DNA of 64,000 nucleotides. Origin: Heligmosomoides polygyrus polygyrus (taxonomy: Eukaryota > Nematoda > Chromadorea > Rhabditida > Heligmosomidae). The stretch is taken from NCBI GenBank assembly GCA_947396885.1, contig OX377206.1, forward strand, positions 10,284,778 through 10,348,777. The letters are read 5' to 3'. Each line of letters opens with the position of its first letter. Position 1 is the stretch's first letter. The notes under the pieces are model-generated. The model was not told the origin of the DNA and did not search any database. It worked only from the letters and a program-made list of their open reading frames with translations. The translations under genes and the position numbers were made by a program. This document shows, piece by piece, positions 35,001 through 44,049 of the stretch.

Positions 35001-38000
35001 TTCTACAAAATTTTGCCACAGCCTCTTTGCTCAGCAACGGCTGTTTTATGTTTACAAAGGTCGAACCTTCTCTAGCTTAGAGCTATCCAACGACGGCTTC
35101 TTTTGCGAATGTTCGTAATCCTTACGGTTTATCTAAAAACACCAGGTGTTCTTCTACAAAATTTTGCCACACCCTCTTTGCTCAGCGACGGCTGTATATG
35201 TTAAAAAAGGTCGAACCTTCTCTAGCTTAGAGCCATCCGACGACGGCTTCTTTTGCGCATGTTCGTTTTCTTTGCGGTGGACCTAAAACCATTACATGCA
35301 TTACGATTTTTCGTGAACGCGGTTGGTCTCCAGAATTCTGCCACAGCCTCTTTGCACAGCGACGGCTGTTTTATGTTAACAAAGGTTGAACCTTCTCCAG
35401 CTTAAAGGCGTCCGAGGACTGCTTCTTTTGCCCAGGTTCGTAGTCCTTACGGTATATCTAAAAACACCAGGTGTTCTTCTACAAAATTTTGCCACAGCCT
35501 CTTTGCTCAGCAACGGCTGTTTTATGTTTACAAAGGTCGAACCTTCTCTAGCTTAGAGCTATCCAACGACGGCTTCTTTTGCGAATGTTCGTAATCCTTA
35601 CGGTTTATCTAAAAACACCAGGTGTTCTTCTACAAAATTTTGCCACAGCCTCTTTGCTCAGCAACGGCTGTTTTATGTTAACAAAGGTCGAACTCATGGA
35701 AGGAGTCGAAAACAGTTTTAATCTTCAAAAAAGGTCAGCAGGAGGATATCAACAACTATCGACCCATCAGTCTTCTCTCGTTTGTGTACAAGATCTTCAC
35801 CAAGGTACTGCTTAACTGCATGGAGCGTTGCTTGGATGAATATCAGCCAGTGGAGCAAGCAGGGTTTCGCAAGGATTTCTCCCGCATGGACCATATTCAG
35901 ACTGTCTCACAGCTCATCGAGAGGAGCCGCGAATACCACCTCCCACTTGTCCTTGTCTTCGTGGATTACCGGAAAGCGTTCGACTCTGTGGAAATCAACG
36001 CCGTTTTGAACGCACTTGTGCACGCTGGTATACCATCGCCCTACATCCGACTTTTCGACGAATGCTTCTCGAACACATCGACTACCATCCAGCTGTTCGA
36101 TCGAAAGCTTAAAGTTCCTATCGGGAAGGGAGTACGTCAGGGAGACACGATTTCTCTCAAGCTATTCACAGCGGCACTCCAGGATGCCATGAAAGACTTG
36201 AACTGGGACGATAAAGGCTACCTTGTCGACGGTAAACGGATCAGCAACCTTCGCTTCGCCGACGATATTGTTCTCATATCTACCAGCGCGGCAGAAGTCG
36301 AGGAAATGCTGAACGAGCTCAATGTGGCAGGTATGAAGATTGGATTGGACGTGAATATGTCCAAAACGCAATTTATGGTCAACCAGTGGTGTGACACGGG
36401 ACTCGTAAGGTTAAATGGAGTCGCTCTGCAACAGGTCGACTCCTACGTCTATCTGGGAAGAGAGCTGAACATGGATAACGACCTCGCTCCTGAAATCGCC
36501 CGCAGGAGACGCGCAGCATGGGCAGCCTACCGATCGATTCGCGAAGTCACCGATCAGGTCAAGGATCCCGGCCTCAGGGCCTCGATATTAAACGCCTCTG
36601 TACTGCCTGCGATGTGTTACGCGACGGAAACCTGGCCCGACAACAAGACAATCGCCAGAGCGATGCAAACTACGCATCGTGCACTGGAGAGATGTCTTCT
36701 AAGGCCAAGCCTTCGCCAGCAATGGCAAGAAGGCCTACGAAGCTCGGAGCTACGGGAGAAGTCGCAATTAGCAGATCCGCTGCAGTACATGAAGAAGTCC
36801 AAATATCGCTGGGCCGGACACCTGCTTCGACGAAAGGACGATAGGTGGAGTCTCCGTGTCACAGAATGGCTCCCGAGAGACCATAAGAGACCACTGGGAC
36901 GACCGCCAACGCGATGGGCAGACTCATTCTCAAGATCTTTCAGAGAGCGGAGTCTGCCTCACTGGATGCAAGCAGCCAGAGATCGAGCGGTCTGGAAGAG
37001 TTGTGGTCCCCGCTGAGAAGACCTCCAGCCGACAAAGGACCACCAAAGTATCAAAGTAAAGTAAGTAAGGTCGAACATTTTCTAGCTTATAGCTATCCGA
37101 CGACGGCTTCTTTTGCGAATGTTCGTATTCTTTGCGGTGGACCTAAAACCATTACATGCATTACGATTTTTCGTGAACGCGGTTGGTCTCCAGAATTCTG
37201 CCACAGCCTCTTTGCTCAACGGCGGCTATTTTATGTTAACAAAGGTCGAACCTTCTCCAGCTTAAAGGCATCCGACGACGGCTTCTTTTGCGCATGTTCG
37301 TAGTCCTTACGGTATATCTAAAAACGCCAGGTGTTCGACTCCAAAATTCTGCCACAGCCTCTTTGCTCAGCGACGGCTGTTTTATGTTAACAAAGGTCGA
37401 ACCTTCTCTAGCTTAGAGCCATCCGACGATGGCTTTTTTTGCGCATGTTCGTTTTCTTTGCGGTGGACCTAAAACCATTACATGCATTACGATTTTTCGT
37501 GAAAGCGGTTGGTCTCCAGAATTCTGCCACCACCTCTTTGCTCAGCGACGGCTGTTTTCTGTTAACAAAGGTCGAACCTTCTCCAGCTTAGAGGCGTCCG
37601 AGGACTGCTTCTTTTGCGCATGTTCGTAGTCCTTACGGTAAATCTAAAAACACCAGGTGTTCTTCTACAAAATTTTGCCACAGCCTCTTTGCTCAGCAAC
37701 AGCTGTTTTATGTTAACAAAGGTCGAACCTTCTCCAGCTTAGAGGCGTCCGAGGACTGCTTCTTTTGCGCATGTTCGTAGTCCTTACGGTAAATCTAAAA
37801 ACACCAGGTGTTCTTCTACAAAATTTTGCCACAGCCTCTTTGCTCAGCAACAGCTGTTTTATGTTAACAAAGGTCGAACCTTCTCTAGCTTAGAGCTATC
37901 CGACGACGGCTTCTTTTGCGAATGTTCGTATTCTTTGCGGTGGACCTAAAACCATTACATGCATTACGATTTTTCGTGAACGCGGTTGGTCTCCAGAATT

Positions 38001-38711
38001 CTGCCACAACCTCTTTGCTCAGCGGCGGCTATTTTATGTTAACAAAGGTCGAACCTTCTCCAGCTTAGAGGCGTCCGACGACGCCTTCTTTTGCGCATGT
38101 TCGTATTCCTTGCGGTGGATCTAAAAACACCAGGAGTTTGCCTCCAAAATTCTGCCACAGCCTCTTTGCTCAGCGACGGCAATTTTATGTGAACAAAGGT
38201 CGAACCTTCTCCAACTTAGAGGCATCCGACGACGCCTTCTTTTGCGTATGTTCGTATTCTCTGTGGTGGACCTATAACCATAACATGCGTTGCGATTTTT
38301 CGTGAACGCGGCTGGTCTCCAGAATTCTGCCACAGCCTCGTTGCTCATTGCAAATCGAGGAGATTCTTATTGACAACTACATATTTTGCGCTGACAAGTG
38401 ACTAACCTTCTCCGGCTTAGAGGCATCCGACGACGCCTTCTTTTGCGCATGTTCGTATTCTTTGCGGTGGATCTAAAAACACCAGGTGTTCGTCTCCGAA
38501 ATTCTGCCACAGCCTCTTTGCTGTATAGTTGCTAGTGCATTGTACCTCCTTCCAGTTCCCACAACTTCGCTACATGCTCACCTGGTCGTCGAGAAGAATA
38601 GCACCTTTATCAGATCCAGCAGTAGAGTTCGTCACGATATCCATTCCCTCCATGACTTCAAAAGTCCTTTTTGGGATGATCCAATTGTTGGCGTAACAGC
38701 AAGCACGATAT
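26093..38711 (-). CDS. Gene B: paralogue of gene A with 31 repeat exons
   Basis: The 5'-most exon recognised is 38711-38582 (TFEVMEGMDIVTNS, GAILLDDQ; donor GTGAGC, phase 0). Then come 31 exons of exactly 66 nt, low ends at 38407, 38216, 38055, 37880, 37729, 37578, 37403, 37252, 37077, 35543, 35392, 35217, 35067, 34916, 34765, 34614, 34439, 34288, 34137, 33937, 32068, 31279, 31083, 30814, 30614, 30112, 29959, 29761, 29600, 29293 and 29087. Each encodes a variant of [VI]HRK-[DE]YEHAQKK-PSSD-SKLEK, and none has a stop in this frame. The 3' exons match gene A: 28189-28094, 28031-27933, 27818-27757, 27630-27565, 27373-27326, 27253-27146, 26647-26585, 26497-26435, terminal 26221-26093. The exon 27818-27757 has lost one base (62 nt), so the gene is either broken there or skips it. 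The beginning of the gene was not found. The product is not recognised: a long, charged, repetitive protein. Confidence 0.62.
28268..28592. mobile_element. MITE in an intron of gene B
   Basis: Orthologous to the insertion at 18522-18901 (CTCCGCACACTTTTGCG ... CACAAAAGTGTGCTGAGACC), with about 55 bp less inside. Confidence 0.55.
30325..30475. repeat. GC-rich interspersed repeat in gene B introns
   Basis: The sequence around GCGCGGGACCCCGATGAGG, CCCTTTGAGATCCAGCCTGC and CGGGCGCATT recurs at about 32260-32430. It separates two of the older repeat exons. No coding role seen. Confidence 0.5.
31500..32030. other. Unannotated stretch within gene B
   Basis: It lies between the repeat exons 31279-31344 and 32068-32133 and has no copy of the 66-nt exon. 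The minus-strand frame through it mixes intron and repeat sequence and is not convincing as coding. Confidence 0.35.
32600..33305 (+). pseudogene. RTE retrotransposon 3' fragment, frameshifted
   Basis: Two plus-strand frames join near 32750: EAGTKIGLRINRKKTQFMKN, then TASYVYLGRSINMDNDMKKK, AYGSLKVATDQLSDPDLR, ALCYAAETWAD, THRALERCLL, HRWVGHTMR and KRPRGRPPTR. This is the C-terminal part of an RTE-type reverse transcriptase protein after the active site. The active-site FADD segment is missing, so it is a 5'-truncated dead copy in an intron of gene B, antisense to it. Confidence 0.85.
35694..37066 (+). mobile_element. RTE-type non-LTR retrotransposon, 5'-truncated, with target duplication
   Basis: The 1373 bp insert is bounded by AAGGTCGAAC at 35684-35693 and again at 37067-37076, a 10 bp target-site duplication taken from the array unit. 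The 3' end has the short repeats AAAGTAAAGTAAGT expected of RTE elements. The insertion lies in an intron of gene B just beyond a splice donor, opposite in strand to the gene. The intact frame and identical duplication point to a recent event. Confidence 0.93.
35784..37016 (+). CDS. Reverse transcriptase, RTE family (C-terminal 410 residues)
   Basis: Reverse transcriptase domain with VFVDYRKAFDSVE (first catalytic Asp), GVRQGDTIS, LRFADDIVL (catalytic Asp pair), GLDVNMSKTQFM and DSYVYLGRELNMDND. A C-terminal region follows with MCYATETWPDN, THRALERCLL, YRWAGHLLR and KRPLGRPPTRWAD. The endonuclease domain and the first part of the RT are missing because the copy is 5'-truncated. The frame is open to TGA at the end. 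The listed start is simply an in-frame start codon; the frame is already open just inside the element. RTE proteins copy their RNA into DNA at nicked chromosomal sites. Confidence 0.92.
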   Translation: MYKIFTKVLLNCMERCLDEYQPVEQAGFRKDFSRMDHIQTVSQLIERSREYHLPLVLVFVDYRKAFDSVEINAVLNALVHAGIPSPYIRLFDECFSNTSTTIQLFDRKLKVPIGKGVRQGDTISLKLFTAALQDAMKDLNWDDKGYLVDGKRISNLRFADDIVLISTSAAEVEEMLNELNVAGMKIGLDVNMSKTQFMVNQWCDTGLVRLNGVALQQVDSYVYLGRELNMDNDLAPEIARRRRAAWAAYRSIREVTDQVKDPGLRASILNASVLPAMCYATETWPDNKTIARAMQTTHRALERCLLRPSLRQQWQEGLRSSELREKSQLADPLQYMKKSKYRWAGHLLRRKDDRWSLRVTEWLPRDHKRPLGRPPTRWADSFSRSFRERSLPHWMQAARDRAVWKSCGPR

Positions 38712-40770
38712 CTGTTAACGAGTAAATCCGCAAAAATTAAATAAATACAATTCGAAAATTGTAAAACACACACAAACAGACAAGGAGAGCTGTAGAGCTC
38801 TTAAAAAACTGCTTATTCAATCCTCTAAACAGGCAGCAATCCTATTTTTGAAAGAAAGCCTTATTCAGCATTCTCTTACCTAATGACCTAAGAAACGAGA
38901 GCGCACCAAAATGAGATCATCATGAGATATAGGCTACGATATTTTCACCTAAGGTTTGTCGGAGGTTAGGCGATGTTTACGGATATGAATTTCGCATTAG
39001 TTTTTAAAATGTTGACGGAGATTCATCGACGGTATGATGAGTTCAGAGAATTTCGCCCACTTGCCCAAAAATGGAGGGTGGGAGGGAGTGGTTGAAGAAG
39101 TTTACAGTGTACTGGCTGTGAAAACGACTTCCTGAGATCTCTAACAAGTACTATGGTCCCAGCAGACATGCCAGCCACGTAATGGGCATGAAAAATTTCC
39201 AGGCTTCGCTTAGAGGACATTATTTGGGGTGCCAATCACATCATTTTCCTTGTTTTTCAAATATCGTTTTTGGTGTATGTTGCTTCCCAAATCAAAGTGG
39301 AACCGAACGTATGGACGAGCGATTCCACATTATCAATATTTACCGTCACCTCCTGCTATAACAAGAAAGTGAGCTTACATTACAGTTCAAACAGTTTAGG
39401 GCACGAACATGAAGCAAGTCTTCTTAAAGGTGAAGTAAGGGTTGTCCCCCCCCCTCCCTCTCCCTTCGGCGTGCCTTTCGATTAGATAGTTCGCTTTCCT
39501 AGAGGTGTGCCCTTCACTATGTGCCACTGCGCTAGAACAGGGAAGCCAGGACAGAAGGAGGGTAATGGAAGCCCCATCAAGGGTGCCCTCCCCCCAAACC
39601 CGTTTGCAATCCCACAATCTCCTGAAGGGCACCTCCCCCAGGTCCAGTGAAGTTAGTGTGCCACTCACGGCGACCGCCTGGACAAATGCCAGAGCCCGCG
39701 GACAGCTCACACATGATTGGCCAACAGCCCCGACCCCCCATGGTGATTGGCTGAAGCGGAATTGCTCACGTGGAGAGAGAGAGAGAGCTGAGGAAGCTGA
39801 GCAGGACCGACCGTCCTGTGCGCGGGACTGGTGAGGACTGAGTGCTGGTCGGCGGCAGCACGTCAACCAGCAGCGACCGTCAGCCGTCGACACGTTCAAC
39901 ACGTTTGGCACAGAGTCTCACTTCCAGCAACTCCACTGCTCCTGCACGGTCGTTTACTTCTTGCATCGAGCTAGGCAACCTGAAATAAGGGAATGACACG
40001 GTGCTAGATGTAACTGTGAGGGAATATGTAAATGAGGGTCATAGGTCACCGAAGGAAGCAATGCCTCGCCTAACAAGGAAAGCCTCCAAAATAGCAACGA
40101 GCTAGCGTAGGTTTTTAAAGGATGTCGGGTCCCATGTGGGAAATCCAAAACCATGGTTAGTTTTTTTGGAATGCTCTTCTGTGGTCGAAAAAAGCGTGTG
40201 TACGCGTGAGCGCGAAGTTCATGACGCCTTGCTGCCACCGGGCCCAATGTGGACGGTTGGCGTATTGGCAGTGTTGTAGCTTTACAGGAGCAAGGCTGCG
40301 GGTTCGATTCTTCCTTGTGCTGGTGTCTTTGCATTTTGGCGTCAGTGAGACCCTTTATCCACATTTCCAACACATTTTTGAACAAAAACAAGGCAACAAA
40401 GTCGTTTACGTTCATGGAGCTCTTTGATAGTGGAAATGTGAGAATTTTTGACCTCCAGGTTAAGCGAGTAAAAAACTGATGTCAAATTCGTGATCAGCAC
40501 CCCAAATAACTCTAGGCACAACGTTTGGGCGATGTTGGTGCTTCTGATCTCATCACACTCACTTAAGCCTGGGCCTAGAACGAGCTTTGCACCTCTTCAT
40601 GATCAAACAAGGGCGGTCATTGAGGTGTGAATCCATTCGAGGTGGAAACCAATTGAATACGTTAGAAAGGGTCGTAGATAGAAGGGTAGATGTTCAGTTT
40701 GTGAGCAGTGTGTTTCGTTTGTATGCTTTTTGCGGTCCTCCATCATTGTTGAGAAAGTTTGGTACATCAT
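38712..40770. other. Mostly unannotated region upstream of gene B
   Basis: No further exon of gene B was recognised. A GC-rich stretch at 39440-39910 with a C-rich tract, a GAGAGAGAGAGAG run and overlapping open frames on both strands is probably not coding. A tRNA-like piece is at 40245-40325, and a short module (AATTCGTGATCAGCACCCC, 40480-40515) belongs to the repeat family at 51830-52220. Confidence 0.4.
40245..40325 (+). repeat. tRNA-like sequence, probably SINE head
   Basis: GGCGTATTGGCAGTG resembles an A box, and 35 bp later CGGGTTCGATTCTTCC is close to a B box. The acceptor stem and anticodon arm do not fold cleanly, so it is a relic rather than a tRNA gene. Confidence 0.4.
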
Positions 40771-40773
40771 TGG

Positions 40774-41790
40774 CTAGTGAAGTTGAACATCAGTGAAGTT
40801 TTTGGCGATGGGCCGCAGGCCATCTGGAGGCAGTCGTTCCCACTCCCAAAGTAGAGATGTCTTGTCGGCGTCCAGGTTGTGGTGACGCTTGGCACGGACC
40901 CTGGCCTTCAAAATGGACCACGCGCTGTAGCTCGTCGGATTCAAATCCAGGAATGCGGTGACCATTCCGCAGACATGACGAAATCCTGAAAATTGACCTT
41001 CCCTTCCATGCTTCGCCCTGTGTGCAGGAATGGAGTCTTCTTGAAACGCCCACCGCGCATTGCTGAAGTGCTGCTGGAACCAGAAAAGTGCCACAGACTC
41101 GAAGATGTCCCACCGGTGCACATCTTGATTTATTTTTACTCCTTCGTCCAAAAAAACCAGGGGGTCTCTCCGTTGGTGTAGATTCCATCCCAAGCCATGA
41201 GCGTCTGCGGATTTCGAGAGTGTTCGGCGATGGAAAAGATGGCTGGAGTCTCTCCAGATCAGATCATGCCGTGTTGGAGATTGTGAGCGTACTTCACGGT
41301 GAACAGCTGAACAACGATCGCTCCCATCCGCGACCTGCGGCCCGCAGCTTGGGCTGGAGGCATCGATGGAGCCTTTCGTGCTTATTCTTGTCCATCAGGA
41401 GCTGGACTTTATGGAACTTGTAGGAATTGAGTCCTTGAGTTTCTTTCTGGCTATTCGATCCACTGATGTGCGACTGACACAGTTATCATGGGTGATTTTT
41501 CTCAGAAGACCCTCAGACTTGGGATTTTTGCTTTTCGACGATTTTCCGGATAACAATGCTGCATTCGCGTTCTCCTTGACGATGGAACTCCAAAATCGCA
41601 CTGCGATGGCTTGACATCTTGAAAAAACCGTAAGTGGTGCGAAATATAACTTGAAAAATTATATCACGGACAGAAAGGTGCGCGCAAAAAAACACTACAG
41701 ACACGGCGCTATCTCCGCCATGCTGCAGATCGATTCGTTCGCATGGAAGAACGTCAAATCTTTATCACGTTATTTTGGAACACCCTGTAG
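40774..41790 (-). pseudogene. Tc1/mariner-type transposase relic
   Basis: Read from 41790 downward: the end TACAGGGTGTTCCAAAATA; an N-terminal HTH block (FWSSIVKENANAALLSGKSS, SRTSVDRIARKKLK); then PLVFLDEGVKINQDVHRWD, FWFQQHFSNARWAFQEDSIP with the second Asp region as QEDS, FLDLNPTSYSAWSILKARV and LLWEWERLP. Frameshifts separate the HTH and DDE parts, and the first Asp region is unreadable. No matching left end was found near 40770. Related in type to the element at 1887-3203. Confidence 0.75.
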
Positions 41791-41892
41791 TTCCATACAA
41801 AACACACTATAACTCGGCTGGCTTCTGCAAAGCCGCTCCATTTTCGCAACACTTTTATGAAATGCTCTCATTTGCCCTCTAAGGGGTCGTTT

Positions 41893-43046
41893 AGGCCTAT
41901 GTTATACTTCGGCGACGCGTCGCCGACGCTGGATCATATCTGCCTCGAATTTGCATACATTTTGAGCTTTTCTTAATCTTCAAAAGAAATTTTAATTCTT
42001 AATTCTTCTTAATGCTTCAAGACTTGATGATGATTTTTTGTTCTGTATGTACGGCAGTCTGCTCAACCATTGTTAGTCTGCCGAATTTTCTCTTACTAAC
42101 CAAATTTGGCTTTTAGAAGGATGGATAAGTGTTCAAAGGTTTCACTAGCAGCAATGTCAGAACCATTCAAAAGTACCTGTATTTTTAGGATACCCTGTAT
42201 TTTTCGCAAGGCATAGTGTGTTTTTAGGTTTTAAACTTTAAGAGAAGCACAAATCAATCGATACGGTCACTTTGTAAGGAGATTATAGGAAGTATTCAAG
42301 CGAAACACTATCAATAGATTGCAAAATGCAAGATAACAGACGAGTGCATGGCGCAGTCTTTCCCGATCATACGTCAAAAAAGCGTCGGTTTAGCAAAGAC
42401 CTTTTTCGTTAAATCGTATTTAAATTAAATTTACGCGGAATTCTCGAAGTTCAAAGGAAAATTTAACCCTTAGTTAGTAAGAATTCTATCTGGAAAAAGC
42501 TCTTTGCAGAGGTTTGCATTACTATTTGAGAAAGCGAAGAAGCACTACTTATTTTCTACACAGTTCTATTTAGTATTATTTGCTCTGCAAGGAAGCAAAT
42601 AGGCCTAGAAAATGCGAACAGAACGGCTGAGAAGGACACAAAAAGGAACAAAAGTGACAAATTGAAGGGGAGCTAAGGTTTAGGGTCCCACTCCCTCCCA
42701 AACACTTAGTGTTCTAATCAATTTTGCTTTTTGTGTTCGCAAGACGGTGTCTTTTGCACTTCTCGATTTCGTAAATCGAAGTACGGTGGTGATGGTGGCA
42801 GTTCCAGGAACGAAGAACCAACCCACAGTCATAACACTCCATCTGAGCGCATTTTCTGCCACCCCTGGATGACGTCGGCGACATCGGTGACGGACCGTCG
42901 CCGCACTGTGCACGCCGACGCGTCGTCGGCCCGTCTGTGGCGATGTCGGCGACGACGCTGTGATGTGCGGGCTGCTACGCAGTGCGTAGCAGCCCCTACA
43001 GCATAGCGTCGCCGAGTCGGCGACGCGTCGCCGAAGTATAACATAA
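41893..43046. mobile_element. Element with GC-rich inverted ends (CGGCGACGCGTCGCCG)
   Basis: It begins TTTAGGCCTATGTTATACTT with CGGCGACGCGTCGCC, and ends in the inverted copy (GGCGACGCGTCGCCG, AAGTATAACATAATCCTTA). The inside includes a piece of the MITE family seen at 23150 (42180-42370) and a GC-rich part near the right end with a TGCTACGCAGTGCGTAGCA palindrome. No transposase frame. Confidence 0.65.
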
Positions 43047-43172
43047 TCCTTAGTGTGTGCCCGACGCGCGACGCGATGCATTCATAGTGGTCAAATTGAT
43101 CGAGCAGCGCGATTGATCAATTCGGCCACTACACATGGCATCAGTGGCGCGTCGCGCGCACACTAAGGCCTC
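43044..43172. mobile_element. Foldback MITE
   Basis: Arms CCTTAGTGTGTGCCCGACGCG and CGCGCGCACACTAAGG. The core TTGATCGAGCAGCGCGATTG is near-identical in layout to 4138-4266. It abuts the previous element and the next one. Confidence 0.7.
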
Positions 43173-43332
43173 TGTTATACTCCCGCGGGAGCATCCGCGG
43201 AACGTCCGCGGACCAATGGTGCACGGCGGAGGCGGGCGTGGCGAGGCGCGGCGATTGGCCAGGTGAGGAGTCTCGGCGCGATTTCCGCCCTTCCGCGGAT
43301 GCTCCCGCGGGAGTATAACAGACGCCTAAACG
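43166..43332. mobile_element. Foldback MITE (CCGCGGGAGCATCCGCGG stem)
   Basis: Ends AAGGCCTCTGTTATACTCCC and GGGAGTATAACAGACGCCTAAA. The interior contains GATTGGCCAGGTGAGG and CGGCGCGATT, also present at about 7519-7552. Three foldback elements thus lie end to end from 41893 to 43332. Confidence 0.7.
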
Positions 43333-44049
43333 ACCCTTAACAACTCGTTCGGACACAGTCAAGTGTCCGAACGAATTGTAGTTAGGCTGAGTATGAATTA
43401 GAGAAATAATACTATTACTTTCTCAGAAATTTCAAATAGAATTGACCTCAATGGAATCAATGTTTAGAGGGATGAAGGGTTTGCAGTGTGTACATAAGTA
43501 TATTGGTGGTATACATGAATCTAAATCATGGGCTCTTTTCAGCTAGCAGATTTATTTCGGAAATAACATGCTTCCTTTCCTTGCTAAGTAGCCAATCGTA
43601 GAGTTGCCATGTTTTTCGCATGTTGATTTTGTCGATTTGTTATTGGCTTAAATAAAATAGTAAATATCAGAACTTCGCATCAGTGCAGAAAGCGAAGCTA
43701 GGTGTGCAAGTTACTGATCATCACCATCGTGTTACGTTTCTTTATTTCAGAGAACCTTCGTAGAAATGATGACTCATTTGTATCATCGCGAGCTCTTTAC
43801 GAATTGGATTCATTGTATCAATATCCAACAAAATGCGGCGTCGTCACAGAAAAACAAGTAACTCTGGTGCAAATCTTATAAGAAATTCACCACACAATGG
43901 AAGCGGCGCGAAAAAAGTTGAACTGCACTTTGTAGCAAAACAAGTAGGAATGATAAAAGAGGCGAATTGCCGAAGGACTACCTTAATCCTTGACTCCGCT
44001 CACAGACTTCTGCGGGGCCGCTGAGCGGCGCCGCAGAATTCTGTGGCGG

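Larger units (their letters stand above)
33930..38475 (-). repeat. Tandem array of 151/175 bp exon-plus-intron units
   Basis: Units start at the GGTCGAACC mark. Spacings are 151, 175, 151, 151, 151, 150, 175, 151 and 151 before an inserted retrotransposon, then 175, 151, 175, 151, 151, 175 and 161. Each unit holds one 66-nt exon of gene B (minus strand) and an intron of about 85 or 109 bp with acceptor TTTTTAG and donor GTTCG. The long unit carries CATTACATGCATTACG and GTGAACGCGGTTGGTCTCC, while the short unit has CACCAGGTGTTCTTCTAC instead. A five-unit block of 778 bp (34431-35208) is repeated from 35209 on. Confidence 0.88.

Noticed and set aside
33930..38475. CRISPR array
   Set aside because: Unit size, lack of variable spacers, intron-exon structure and the eukaryotic setting exclude it.
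33930..38475. Plain non-coding satellite DNA
   Set aside because: One frame of each 66-nt segment is open in all units and in diverged outlying copies, with splice-like borders at fixed places.
39396..39911. 171-residue minus-strand frame in GC-rich DNA
   Set aside because: Low-complexity composition, an equally open frame on the plus strand, no splice context and no recognisable domain.
42680..43081. 133-residue minus-strand frame
   Set aside because: It lies in the GC-rich CGACGCGTCG palindromic end of a MITE. The Arg-rich translation is a by-product.
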